Assembly (NCBI RefSeq): GCF_007748035.1
Contig: NZ_CP036278.1
Span: 3,162,001-3,226,000, forward strand
Direction: 5' to 3'
DNA length: 64,000 nucleotides
From: Aeoliella mucimassa
GTDB taxonomy: Bacteria > Planctomycetota > Planctomycetia > Pirellulales > Lacipirellulaceae
The notes under the pieces were generated by a model. The model was given only the letters and a program-made list of their open reading frames with translations, did not search any database and had not been told where the DNA came from. Shown here piece after piece: positions 47,952-57,092 of this stretch. Made by a program: the position numbers and the translations under genes. Position 1 is the first letter of the stretch, and every line of letters begins with the position of its first letter.

Positions 47952-48720
47952 CCTCCAGAAAGCCTCGAATCTGTTCTGCTACTGCCGCGGGGTATTGCTC
48001 GCACAGGCCGTGCGTGCCGTCCGGGTAAAGTTCTAGTTTAACTTGCGAAAGGTGTTCTTGCAGATACCCCGCCGCTCGAGAATCGACCACGCGGTCTGCG
48101 GATCCATGCAGCAAAAGCATTGGTTGTGGAATGCCGCTCAGCTGGCTCCGCAAATCGGCTTGCTGCAAGTACCGAAGCCCATGCTGTAAGCGGGCTACGT
48201 CGAGCTGCAGCATCGCGCCCACCTTCGTGGCAAGTTGCTGTTTATCGATCGCCCGGCGGTAGACGTTGCGCAGGAACAGCTCGCAGGTTCGCTTATGTGC
48301 GTCGTTGAGTCCGGCGATCATTTCGGCCACAGAATCTTCGGTTACTCCTGCTTCGTACAGTCCAACCTCATCTTTCCGCTGGCAAAACGACGCGCATCCC
48401 CCAACGAGCACGAGCCGCTCAACATGGTCGGCATACGTGTTGGCGGCCTCCAAGGCGACCATCGCCCCCATCGACCAGCCGACGAGCATCACCGGCTCGG
48501 CCTTCAGATACTGCTCGTGCAATTGTTCGGCGTAGAGACTCACCGCAGTGGGAGGTAATCGGTCGTCGAGCGGGCGCGACGAGGTCTGCCAGCTCTCGGC
48601 CAACTGGTACACGCTGGTGGTTTGAACCTCAGCTACCACGGAAAGCTCGTTCGCCAATTCGGCCAGCGGCTCGGAGGTTTGCCCCCATCCACTTATCAGT
48701 ACGATGTTCGGATTGCTCAT
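47929..48720 (-). CDS. bioH: Pimeloyl-ACP methyl ester esterase (BioH-like alpha/beta hydrolase)
   Basis: A 263-residue alpha/beta-hydrolase. The nucleophile elbow GWSMG (about residue 82), the acid in HGSADRVVD (about 215) and the histidine in DGTHGLC (about 245) form the triad. Position between bioF and bioC, with overlaps on both sides, makes the BioH role (removing the methyl ester from pimeloyl-ACP) the best reading. BioG, BioV or other isofunctional hydrolases share little sequence, so the symbol rests on context as well as fold. Confidence 0.85.
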   Translation of the reverse strand: MSNPNIVLISGWGQTSEPLAELANELSVVAEVQTTSVYQLAESWQTSSRPLDDRLPPTAVSLYAEQLHEQYLKAEPVMLVGWSMGAMVALEAANTYADHVERLVLVGGCASFCQRKDEVGLYEAGVTEDSVAEMIAGLNDAHKRTCELFLRNVYRRAIDKQQLATKVGAMLQLDVARLQHGLRYLQQADLRSQLSGIPQPMLLLHGSADRVVDSRAAGYLQEHLSQVKLELYPDGTHGLCEQYPAAVAEQIRGFLEDGEQPLH

Positions 48721-49889
48721 TCGATCAGCCCTAACTGGCGGGCTTCGTGGCCTACCTGCTCGGCGGTGCTTGTGAGCAACGCTTCGTGATGGGCGAGCGT
48801 AATCGAGAACCGCAGCCGCGCGGTACCTTCGGGAACCGTCGGTGGACGAATCGCTTTGACGAACGTGCCTGCTGTCTGCAAGCGTTCGGCCAAAGCCAAG
48901 GCGAGTTCGTTGTCGCCGACCATGACCGGCACAATCTGACTGGTCGAAGGCCCGACGGTGAGACCTTGCTTTTCAAGCTCCGTGCGAAAGTGATCGGCCA
49001 GCGCCAGTAGCTGGGGGCCAAACTCAGGGTGGGCTTTCATCAACCGCAGCGACTCGCCGGCCGCCAGCAACACGCCGGGCGGCAGACCCGTGTTGTAAAT
49101 AAATGGCCGCGCGCGATTCACTACCAGTCGCCGCAATAACTCGGAGCCCGCGACGATACCGCCGTAGCTACCGAACGACTTGCTGAGGGTGCCGGTGAGG
49201 ATGCCAACTTGATCGGTGATGCCCAGTTCGGCCGCAACGCCCTGCCCTGCGGGACCAAACACGCCGAGCGCGTGGGCTTCGTCCACGAGCAATTCGGCAT
49301 CGAACTTGGCCGCGAGCGGGGCAATCGCTTCGAGCGGCGCTCGATCGCCATCCATGCTGTAGATCGACTCGACCACCACCAGCCATCGCTCGTCGGGCTG
49401 GCGATTCGCCGAGCGTTTCGTGAGCAACTGCTCCAGGTGATCGAGGTCGTTATGACGAAACCGCTGATGCTGGGCCATGCTCAACTGGATGCCATCAATC
49501 AAGCTGGCGTGCACCAAGCGATCGGCAAATACTGTGTCGCTCCGTCGCAACCAGGCGGTGAGGATCGACACGTTCGCCAGATAACCGGCTCCGCAAATAA
49601 CCGCCGCTGGTTTGTCGAGGTATTCGGCAAGCTGCTGTTCGAATTGCTGATGGACCTCGGTGGTGCCTGAGACAAGGCGGCTGGCTCCACTCCCCGCGGC
49701 GGTCGCCTGCTGCTGAGCTTGAAGCACCGCAGGATGGGCGGAGAGATTGAGATAGTCGTTCGATGAAAAGTTAGCGGCCGTCGCCTTGCTGGGGGGATAG
49801 ACCTCGGTCCGGCGCTCAAGCCCCGCAGCGGTGAGCTTCTCTAGTTGATCTAAAATCCACTTTTCGGATCGCACTTTTCCGCCCACCAT
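48717..49889 (-). CDS. bioF: 8-amino-7-oxononanoate synthase
   Basis: A 390-residue PLP enzyme joining pimeloyl-ACP and alanine in biotin synthesis. Motifs are NFSSNDYLNLSAHPAV (about 43-58), GSGASRLVSGTTEVH (about 71-85), LLVDEAHALGVFGPAGQG (about 194-211) and the PLP-lysine block TGTLSKSFGSYGG (about 231-243). It is the first gene of bioF-bioH-bioC, with 4-bp overlap into bioH. bioA, bioD and bioB are not in the window. Confidence 0.94.
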   Translation of the reverse strand: MVGGKVRSEKWILDQLEKLTAAGLERRTEVYPPSKATAANFSSNDYLNLSAHPAVLQAQQQATAAGSGASRLVSGTTEVHQQFEQQLAEYLDKPAAVICGAGYLANVSILTAWLRRSDTVFADRLVHASLIDGIQLSMAQHQRFRHNDLDHLEQLLTKRSANRQPDERWLVVVESIYSMDGDRAPLEAIAPLAAKFDAELLVDEAHALGVFGPAGQGVAAELGITDQVGILTGTLSKSFGSYGGIVAGSELLRRLVVNRARPFIYNTGLPPGVLLAAGESLRLMKAHPEFGPQLLALADHFRTELEKQGLTVGPSTSQIVPVMVGDNELALALAERLQTAGTFVKAIRPPTVPEGTARLRFSITLAHHEALLTSTAEQVGHEARQLGLIE

Positions 49890-50600
49890 CGTCGACTTCT
49901 AGGCACACAACGCCGGTAATCGGCCCTTCCTTAAACATAGGAAGCCTGGGGGGATGGCGATAGCGGCCCAGCAAGGTGGCCAAAAATAATGCTTGCAACT
50001 GTAGGCCGTCGTGATCTAATAGATATGTTCGCATGTACACATAAGGAGCCAGGATCGAATGAATTCATTTTGTGACCTTTGGAAGCCTCCAGTCGTTGAA
50101 GATGGCAGCAGTCCGAATTTCGGACAACTGCAGCCGACTCTACGGCTCGTGTGATAGAACCATGCGCGTTCGCGTCGGCTTCCTGATCCGCCTAACCACC
50201 CTAGTTGGGGCTTTATTGACTGTGGTACCCCCCACTCCCACTCAAAAGACCCTTGATATGCAGGCATTACGTAATGCCCGAGGGTACAAAGCAAGGTTGT
50301 TTTGCCCCCACGGATGTTTTATTGGGGACAAACCGTTTTGCCCCCAAATTGGCCCCTTTGGGTGTGCTGGCAAAATGCGTGGACACCCACCGCGCGTGAT
50401 CCCTTCGCAATTTTTAGCCTTTATGGATGAGGGGGTCACAATTCCAGCTAGACAGGTTTGTTTCGAGCAAAGTAAAATGAGTGAACGCGGCGAGTATGGA
50501 AGCTGTCTTGTTGACGCACGGAGTGGCCTTACGCCCAAGCCTAGTTTCTGTACTTCAGGTTCTGGCGCTGCGACTTATCAGGCGGAGTATTAGACAACTT
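49890..50600. other. Long intergenic region with repeated GTTTTGCCCCCA motif
   Basis: The 711 bp between bioF and the kinase hold no gene I can support; the 173-residue open frame at 50072-50593 has no coding character. GTTTTGCCCCCA occurs twice, near 50298 and 50334, and a partial inverted repeat (GGTTGTTTTGCCCCC against GGGGACAAACC) lies between about 50296 and 50333, so a structured RNA or a small repeat element is possible. The left part has the promoter of bioF. Confidence 0.4.
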
Positions 50601-51707
50601 ATGGATTCCAGCACCACCATTTTGCAGTCCGCGATGACGGTTGGGCCTGCACATGCAAAGCCCGGACAAGAAGTGGACGAGATTTTTCGTTCGTATAACG
50701 AACTCATTGGACGCAGCAAATTAGGTTGGACCGAACACCTTCGGCTCAACCGTCTGCTCGGTACGGGTGGCCAAGGACAGGTCTATCTGAGCGAGCGTCG
50801 TGGCTCCGATGGTTTCACGTTGCCGGTAGCCCTCAAGTTCTTCTCGCCCGAGCGATACGAGTGCGAACGGGACTACGTGGAAGCGATGCGTCGCATGGCC
50901 CAGGTTGGTTGCCATGTGTCGAAGATCCAGCACGATAATCTGCTCGACGTTTACAACTTCATCGAACGTAACCGGGTCCGCATTCTCGAGATGGAGTGGG
51001 TCGATGGTTACGACCTCGACATCCTGCTGACCCCTGCGATGCTCGAACGGGCACGCCAGCGGGTGGAGTGGGATCGCTGGGAGTACATCAACAATGTGAT
51101 CGTGACCCGCGGGCCGGTCCGTCCGCGGCTGAAGCCAGGCATGGCGGTCGCGGTGCTGCACGAAGTGCTGGCCGGTCTGGCCGCGTTGCATCGCGAAGGC
51201 ATCGTCCACGGCGACATCAAGCCATCGAATATCATGATCAAGCGGACTGGTAACGCAAAGATCATCGACATCGGCTCGGCCGTGGAACTCGATAATCTTC
51301 CCCCCCAACGTACCTGTACCCCGCAGTATGCCGCGCCGGAGATTCTGGAACGCGAAGCGGTATCGCCCCGTAGCGACCTAGCAAGTGTCGGTTACGTGCT
51401 GGTCGAGCTGCTCTCGGGCCGCCCGCTGTTCGCAGGCATTCGCGACTACGCTTCGATGCTCGAAGCCAAGCGGACGTTGCCGCAGCGACTCGAGAAGATC
51501 GTTCCGCCGGAAGTGCGACATAGCGAATTGTTAATGGCGATTTGCCGACGACTGACTTCGCCCGACCCGCTTTTGCGATATGATAGTGCCGAAGAGGCCA
51601 TTACGTCCGACGACGGGATCGCCGAGTTCGAGCGAACCCTTGTGCGTGGTGACTTGGCCAGCGAGTACGAGAACGAACTTCGCGTATGGCTTGAGGAGCT
51701 TGATTGA
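50601..51707 (+). CDS. Cytosolic Ser/Thr protein kinase with HGD catalytic loop
   Basis: A 368-residue Hanks-type kinase with no membrane segment. P-loop LLGTGGQGQVYL (about 50-61), lysine in PVALKFF (about 75), catalytic loop IVHGDIKPSNIM (about 200-211; HGD replaces HRD), metal motif DIG in KIIDIGSA (about 217-224) and APE in QYAAPEIL (about 239-246). The catalytic Asp, Asn and metal Asp remain, so it may be active. ATG 50601 is preferred over the longer frame to 50481 because homology starts near there. It is followed at 79 bp by a secreted protein gene; a functional link is possible. Confidence 0.87.
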   Translation: MDSSTTILQSAMTVGPAHAKPGQEVDEIFRSYNELIGRSKLGWTEHLRLNRLLGTGGQGQVYLSERRGSDGFTLPVALKFFSPERYECERDYVEAMRRMAQVGCHVSKIQHDNLLDVYNFIERNRVRILEMEWVDGYDLDILLTPAMLERARQRVEWDRWEYINNVIVTRGPVRPRLKPGMAVAVLHEVLAGLAALHREGIVHGDIKPSNIMIKRTGNAKIIDIGSAVELDNLPPQRTCTPQYAAPEILEREAVSPRSDLASVGYVLVELLSGRPLFAGIRDYASMLEAKRTLPQRLEKIVPPEVRHSELLMAICRRLTSPDPLLRYDSAEEAITSDDGIAEFERTLVRGDLASEYENELRVWLEELD

Positions 51708-51786
51708 AGCTCCGCGGGCGATCGACGAAGTGCGTTACCTACGCCTGTTGCCGAGCAATAGGCTCGACGACGGAAGGAGCCCGATA

Positions 51787-53280
51787 ATGCGAAGCTTTTG
51801 GACAATCTGTGCTGCGTGTGCCTGTTTGCTGGCGACCACCACCTGGAGTTCTGCGCAAGATACCGCAGGCAGCGGAGCTGGCGAGATTAGCTTACCGCCG
51901 ATGGAAGGCTTCTCCGGCGGCAGCGGCGACTCGCTGTTGCCGAGCATCGATACGAACTTCGGCATGGGCGGCCTCGACGTGCCTCCGATTTCGGGCTCAA
52001 ACCCTGCTGGTGGGGCTGCGTCGCAACCGCCCGCCACGACTCGCCCGACCGCAGCGAATCCCAATACGGCTGGCAATCCTGGAGCGGGAGCAGGCGGCGG
52101 AGCAGCCAATCCACTGCGTCAGAACCCGCCAGCGTCGGCCCCCACAGGGCGGGCACCCGCGTCGCGTCCGGCAGCGAATCCGAACCCACCGAGCCGCTAC
52201 GCAACGCCGGCCGGGGCTGCGTCGCTCGATAGCATCAATCTCGATAGCTCTTCCACAGGGACGACTTCCAGCTCGAGTGTGCAAGTGAAGTACGCGGAAA
52301 GCTTGATTAAGGACGCGCTCAAGCGGCCAGCGAACTCGCAACTGACCGGCGTGCCGGTGACTCTGCAGGACGTGATCGAAGCAAGCAACTCCCGCGAAAC
52401 CCAGTCGGAGAGCATTGCTGCTTACTGGGATCTTTGCAGTTCGGTCTCCGATTACTACCTGAGCTTGTTCGAGCAAACCGAACTGGAGCGACTCGCGCAG
52501 TCGACTCAAGCGGGGGCTCCGCTGGCCGAGGCGCGCCGTCTAACGGAGACTCGCCGCGAATCGGCGTTGTCAGCAGCTCGGGCGACCCAGTTGCGACTCG
52601 CCGCGATGATGCATCGCGACATGAACTCGCTGCCGCTTCCTGGCGACCTGCCGCTGGTTGGCGAGTACAGCACACGCTACGAGCAGACTTTCGCTGGTGG
52701 CGGATCGCCGGAAGCCGCGGAGCTGAACCGGTTGCTGCCGTTGCGACATGCCGAGTTGATTTACGCCGCCGAAGGGGTAGCCGAAGCCGAAGACTGGTAC
52801 GTGACCGTAGCCTCGCGCCCGGCAAACGACCAAGGCGAGGGCATCGTGAAATCGCTCAAACTACTGGCCTACAGCCGGCGGGCGTTTGTGCAGATCACTC
52901 GTGACTACAACAAGCGGATCACCCGCTATACCGAGCTGGCCCGCCCTGGCAATCTGCGTTCGGAACGCCTGGTGGCCATGCTAATTAAGACCGAGCTGAC
53001 CACGGCCAGTCGCTCTGCAGCACCACAGCTGCCTGCCGATAATCGCCGATCGGAAACGAGTCCTCAGCCCACGTTCCGCGAGCCGTCGCAAGATCCTTCG
53101 ATGGATCTCTCCCCCACGTTCGACTCGGGCGTGGTCCCCACCGGCGACGAGCAAGATCCGGCGAATCCCGAGCAGGGAGTGGTTCCCGCAGGGGGAGCCC
53201 AAGCCATGCCCAGTCAGTTGGAGCCGGGCGAATCGTCGGTGCTTCTCCGCAATACGACGCTGCCGGATCTCGCGAATTAG
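51787..53280 (+). CDS. Secreted protein with Pro/Ala-rich linker and helical domain
   Basis: A 497-residue exported protein. Start ATG 51787 has AAGGAG 7 bp upstream and begins signal peptide MRSFWTICAACACLLATTTWSSA; the frame is open further left but overlaps the kinase gene. Residues about 30-150 are low-complexity Pro/Ala/Gly/Asn. Residues about 165-410 are long helices (YWDLCSSVSDYYLSLFEQTELERLAQ is split by the limit; ARRLTETRRESALSAARATQ), reminiscent of a TolC-like or coiled-coil periplasmic domain without the beta barrel. The tail is again low complexity. Function unknown; followed by dusB at 25 bp. Confidence 0.7.
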   Translation: MRSFWTICAACACLLATTTWSSAQDTAGSGAGEISLPPMEGFSGGSGDSLLPSIDTNFGMGGLDVPPISGSNPAGGAASQPPATTRPTAANPNTAGNPGAGAGGGAANPLRQNPPASAPTGRAPASRPAANPNPPSRYATPAGAASLDSINLDSSSTGTTSSSSVQVKYAESLIKDALKRPANSQLTGVPVTLQDVIEASNSRETQSESIAAYWDLCSSVSDYYLSLFEQTELERLAQSTQAGAPLAEARRLTETRRESALSAARATQLRLAAMMHRDMNSLPLPGDLPLVGEYSTRYEQTFAGGGSPEAAELNRLLPLRHAELIYAAEGVAEAEDWYVTVASRPANDQGEGIVKSLKLLAYSRRAFVQITRDYNKRITRYTELARPGNLRSERLVAMLIKTELTTASRSAAPQLPADNRRSETSPQPTFREPSQDPSMDLSPTFDSGVVPTGDEQDPANPEQGVVPAGGAQAMPSQLEPGESSVLLRNTTLPDLAN

Positions 53281-53305
53281 GCTGAACTTAAGTAACCTGA
53301 GGGGT

Positions 53306-54373
53306 ATGAGTTTCGATACTACCACTACCAATAGCGATTCCCCCAAGCCGTTGGCGGCCCCCATTTGGATCGGCGATCTGAAGATCGACCCGCCGATTCT
53401 GGCGGCACCGATGGCGGGCTTCACGAACTACCCGTTCCGCCAAATTGTTCGAGAGTTCGGCGGAGCCGGCCTGATTGCGACTGAAATGGTCAACGCTAAG
53501 GGCTTTGTGTGGCTCGACGAGCAGGAGGCCACTCATCCCGACCGGCTGTGGGGCGTCGCCGACGAACCCCGCCCGCTGGCGGTGCAGATCTGGGACAACG
53601 ATCCCCCAACGCTTGCGAAAGTCGGTCATCGGCTGGCCACCGAGTATGGTGTAAGCGTCGTGGACATCAATTTTGGCTGCCCAGTACGCCAGGTCACTCA
53701 GAAGGCCCATAGCGGCTCGTACCTACTTAGCCAGCCCGAGCGGATGGGGCAGATCATCGAGCAGGTGGTCGCCGCTTGTCATCCGACGCCGGTAACGGCC
53801 AAGATTCGCCTCGGCTGCACCCGCGACAAGATCAACGCGATCGACATCGCCCAGGTGGTCGAGGGGGCCGGTGCGGCCGCGTTAACGGTGCATGGTCGTA
53901 CTGCGGCCGATATGTTCCGCGGTGAAGCCGACTGGGACAAAATATCGGCGATCAAGCCGTATCTCAAGCGAATTCCGCTGATCGGCAACGGCGACCTCGA
54001 CACCGCTGCGAAGGTGGTCAGCGCGTTCGAGCGATACGATATCGACGCGGTGATGATCGCCCGCGCGTGTTTGAACAAGCCGTGGCTCTTCGCCCATGCG
54101 GCTGCCGCGCTGCGCGGCGAGCCAGTGCCCGAAGAGCCGACGCTCAGCGAGCAGCGTGAGTTGATGCTGCATCATTACCGCTTGGTCTGCGAGCGATTCG
54201 GGCCCGAGAAGGGTACCGTGCTAATGCGTAAGTTCGCGTGCTGCTACGCCCAAGGCCGCCGCGGCGCCCGCGACTTCCGCAAACACGTCGCCCGGGTCAC
54301 CACGCCCGAAGAGTTTCAGGCGGTGGTGACGGAGTTCTTTCCGCGCGATCTGGTCGACGCGATGGCCAGCTAG
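53306..54373 (+). CDS. dusB: tRNA-dihydrouridine synthase DusB
   Basis: A 355-residue FMN-dependent enzyme reducing U to D in tRNA. Motifs are LAAPMAGFTNYPFRQIVRE (about 31-49), EMVNAKG, VDINFGCPVRQVTQKAHSGSYLL (split; Cys in GCP about residue 120), VTAKIRLG, ALTVHGRTAADMF and NGDLDTAAKVVSAFERYDIDAVMIARACLNKPWLF. The N-terminal and substrate segments resemble DusB more than the paralogue at 7578. It ends convergently with the symporter, overlapping it by 4 bp. Confidence 0.92.
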   Translation: MSFDTTTTNSDSPKPLAAPIWIGDLKIDPPILAAPMAGFTNYPFRQIVREFGGAGLIATEMVNAKGFVWLDEQEATHPDRLWGVADEPRPLAVQIWDNDPPTLAKVGHRLATEYGVSVVDINFGCPVRQVTQKAHSGSYLLSQPERMGQIIEQVVAACHPTPVTAKIRLGCTRDKINAIDIAQVVEGAGAAALTVHGRTAADMFRGEADWDKISAIKPYLKRIPLIGNGDLDTAAKVVSAFERYDIDAVMIARACLNKPWLFAHAAAALRGEPVPEEPTLSEQRELMLHHYRLVCERFGPEKGTVLMRKFACCYAQGRRGARDFRKHVARVTTPEEFQAVVTEFFPRDLVDAMAS

Positions 54374-56055
54374 TTGGCCCCACGCGGTTTGCCGTGATGC
54401 TCTTCGCTGGCGAAGCCACCCGTTTTCAGCGTGGTCCAGTAGTCGTCGAGCAAGCGTTTTACTTTACCGCTAAGCAGGAACAAGCCGAGCATGTTGGGGA
54501 AGGCCATTGAGAGAATCATCAGATCGCTGAAGTCGAGCACGTTCGTTGCCTTGATCACTGATCCGAGCAGCACCGCGAACAAGAACGCGATGCGGTAAGC
54601 CAGCGACCACTTGCGACCGAACAGGAAGGTAAAGCATCGTTCACCATAGTACGACCAGGAGATCATGGTCGAGTAGGCGAATAGCACGACCGCTACGGTA
54701 AGCACGTAGGGGAACCATGAGATCACTTGCTCAAACGCCATGCTGGTGAGGCCCGCTCCGTCGTTCGCAGCAATCGCCTCGGCAGCTTTGGGATACTGCT
54801 CAGCATCGTAAACGCCCGAGATGATGATGACCAAGCCGGTCATCGTGCAGACGACGATGGTATCGATAAAGGGTTCGAGCAAGGCGACAACACCTTCGCG
54901 GATGGGGTGGTCAGTCTTCGCTGCCGAGTGGGCAATCGCCGCCGAACCAACGCCCGCCTCGTTGGAGAACGAGGAACGCTTGATGCCGATGACCATCACG
55001 CCGAGCATGCCACCAAAGGCACTCTTGAGCTCGAAGGCCTCGCTGAAAATATGCTGGAAAGCCCATGGAATACGATCGTAGTGCTGAAACAACACCGCCA
55101 GCGAGGCAAGCACATAGACACCGCACATAAGCGGTACAATCTTCTCGGCGGTCGCAGCGATTCGGCGAATGCCGCCGATGATCACGATACCCACGGCGAC
55201 CACCATGACCAAACCGTAGATCCAGCCATACTGGTCGACGATCGACAATTGCGACTTCACCAGGTTCATCGATTGATTGACCTGGAACGCACAGCCACCG
55301 CCGAACGAGGCGCCGATGCACAACAGGGCAAAAACGATCGACAGCACTTTGCCGAGCGCACCGAGTCCCATCTCGCTTAGACCAACATCCAAATAACGCA
55401 TTGGGCCGCCTGACACGTGGCCATCGGGCTCCACCTTGCGGTAAGCCTGGCCGAGCGTGCACTCGACGAACTTGCTGGTCATACCGAAGAAGCCCGCTGC
55501 AATCATCCAGAACAAAGCCCCAGGGCCGCCGGTACCAACCGCGATGGCGACACCTGCGATGTTGCCCAAACCCACGGTTGCCGACAAAGCGGAGGTGAGT
55601 GCTTGGAAGTGGGTGACTTCGCCCGGATCGTCGGGATCGTCATAGTCGCCCTTGGTGACTCGAATCGCGTGCCCGAATGCCCGCAGGTTGATAAACCCCA
55701 TGCGGAAGGTCAGGAAGATGGCCCCACCGGCCAGCCAAACCACAACAAACGGCACCGAAGTTCCTAGCCAATTAGAAGTGCCAAAGTCGTAAAACAGGAC
55801 CGCCACCATATAACTGACAAGAACTCCAAAGAATTGGTCGATTTGGCGTTCGAGCTTGCGAATCCACCCCTCTTCTGGGGTATCCTCTGAGTCGGTTGGT
55901 TCAGAGCTGGTTTCAGCAATGTCGGTGTCGGCTGATTCGGCCGTGGTGCCAGGCTCGGCATCCTGAGCCCAGGCGGTAGTGGAGGTGGTTGCCGCTACCA
56001 CGAGCAGGAAAAGAGCCAGAAAAAAGGGCCAAAAGGCGTACTTACGCAAGAACAT
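54370..56055 (-). CDS. Alanine/glycine:cation symporter family protein
   Basis: A 561-residue sodium- or proton-coupled amino acid transporter. It has an unusual N-terminal signal peptide-like segment (KYAFWPFFLALFLLVVAATTSTTAWA) followed by an acidic linker rich in Asp, Glu, Ser and Thr (about 31-65), which AGCS members normally lack. The AGCS core then shows FQALTSALSATVGLGNIAGVAIAV (split; about 145-168), GTGGPGALFWMI, VSGGPMRYLDVG and SSFSNEAGVGSAAIAHSAAKT (about 365). It ends 4 bp inside the convergent dusB gene. Upstream lies the sufR promoter region. Confidence 0.9.
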   Translation of the reverse strand: MFLRKYAFWPFFLALFLLVVAATTSTTAWAQDAEPGTTAESADTDIAETSSEPTDSEDTPEEGWIRKLERQIDQFFGVLVSYMVAVLFYDFGTSNWLGTSVPFVVVWLAGGAIFLTFRMGFINLRAFGHAIRVTKGDYDDPDDPGEVTHFQALTSALSATVGLGNIAGVAIAVGTGGPGALFWMIAAGFFGMTSKFVECTLGQAYRKVEPDGHVSGGPMRYLDVGLSEMGLGALGKVLSIVFALLCIGASFGGGCAFQVNQSMNLVKSQLSIVDQYGWIYGLVMVVAVGIVIIGGIRRIAATAEKIVPLMCGVYVLASLAVLFQHYDRIPWAFQHIFSEAFELKSAFGGMLGVMVIGIKRSSFSNEAGVGSAAIAHSAAKTDHPIREGVVALLEPFIDTIVVCTMTGLVIIISGVYDAEQYPKAAEAIAANDGAGLTSMAFEQVISWFPYVLTVAVVLFAYSTMISWSYYGERCFTFLFGRKWSLAYRIAFLFAVLLGSVIKATNVLDFSDLMILSMAFPNMLGLFLLSGKVKRLLDDYWTTLKTGGFASEEHHGKPRGAN

Positions 56056-56360
56056 CGCTGAATCCGGTAAGGGTGTGATTATTCGCCTGTTGAATAATGC
56101 GAGCCAAGCTCGCCCGCCAAAACCTGATACGTGGAAACCCGAAACGTGTTACGGGTCACGCATAAAATCATTGGGGTAAGATAGGCCTTATAGTCAATAA
56201 ACCGTTACGGTTCAATAGTTTGCGGCGATAGAAGACATTCAGGGCTATTTTTCAAACCCCTTCTTGTCAATAATAGGTAAAGCCTTACCATATAAGCAGT
56301 AACGCATGGAATGCTACCAATATTGGGTAGCGTCGCCTCTATCCCCCCGGTCGATTGGGT
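56056..56360. promoter_or_regulatory. Divergent promoter region between the symporter and sufR, with candidate operators
   Basis: The 305 bp contain no gene. Two inverted repeats stand out near the sufR start: GGTAA-AGCC-TTACC (56276-56289) and GCTACCAATATTGGGTAGC (56313-56331). Both share a TACC/GGTA core, suggesting one regulator binding two sites. The second ends 29 bp before the sufR ATG. SufR is the natural candidate to bind here. A weak TTGTCA element is at 56264-56269. Confidence 0.55.
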
Positions 56361-57026
56361 ATGTCTGCAACCGTTTTCGATTCTGACGACGCCCTGCTCA
56401 ACTTGCTACGCAAGCGTGGCAGTGTTGAGATCACCGAACTGGTCGACGCCCTCGGCGTCACGGCCACGGCGGTGCGGCAGCGGCTGACGCGATTGATGGA
56501 CGATGGTCTCATCACTCGCGAAGAGTCCGAGCGGCGAGGTCGTGGACGTCCGCGTCACTCGTACCAGCTGACCGAAAAGGGAAGGCGAACCAGCGGAAAC
56601 AACTACGCCGATTTGGTCGACGTGCTCTGGGCGGAGATTCGTGCTATCGAAGATCCGGAAATCCAGGCCGGGTTGCTCAAGCGGATTGCGACTCAACTAG
56701 CATCGCGGGCCGGCGAATTGTCGGGCGCAACGCTGGGAGAGAAGATGCAAAATCTCGCTCAGATGATGCAGCAACGGCGGATTCCTTTTGAAGTCGAAAT
56801 GAAATCGGATGAGCTGCCAGTGCTCACGGCCATGGCCTGTCCCTATCCTGAACTCGTGGAGCAGGACAAGAGCATCTGTGCAATGGAACGAATGCTTTTT
56901 TCCGAGGTGCTTGGTGAATCGCTCAAGCTCTCCGGGTGCCGCCCTCAAGGCGACAGTTGCTGTTCGTTCGAACCGAGTCGTGCAGGCGACGACTCTCTAA
57001 GCGATCCACTGCCCGAAGAGAACTAA
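56361..57026 (+). CDS. sufR: SufR-like iron-sulfur transcriptional regulator
   Basis: A 221-residue DNA-binding protein. The N-terminus is a winged helix-turn-helix (SVEITELVDALGVTATAVRQRL, about 18-39; LTRLMDDGLITREESERRGRGRPRHSY). The C-terminal half carries a cysteine set CPYPELVEQDKSIC ... SGCRPQGDSCC (pattern CX12CX19CX6CC, about 160-200) that can hold a 2Fe-2S or 4Fe-4S cluster, as in SufR of cyanobacteria and actinobacteria. It is the first gene of the suf cluster and very likely represses it when clusters are sufficient. ATG 56361 is used rather than TTG 56355. Confidence 0.87.
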   Translation: MSATVFDSDDALLNLLRKRGSVEITELVDALGVTATAVRQRLTRLMDDGLITREESERRGRGRPRHSYQLTEKGRRTSGNNYADLVDVLWAEIRAIEDPEIQAGLLKRIATQLASRAGELSGATLGEKMQNLAQMMQQRRIPFEVEMKSDELPVLTAMACPYPELVEQDKSICAMERMLFSEVLGESLKLSGCRPQGDSCCSFEPSRAGDDSLSDPLPEEN

Positions 57027-57092
57027 CTACAGGTCGCCAGACTGCTGGTTACCACCGACACCAAGACAAAAGATACAACCGAAGATACTGCA

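Noticed and set aside
50072-50593. A 173-residue open frame between bioF and the kinase
   Set aside because: No ribosome site, odd Cys/Pro mix, and it is built on the repeated GTTTTGCCCCCA words, so it is probably non-coding.
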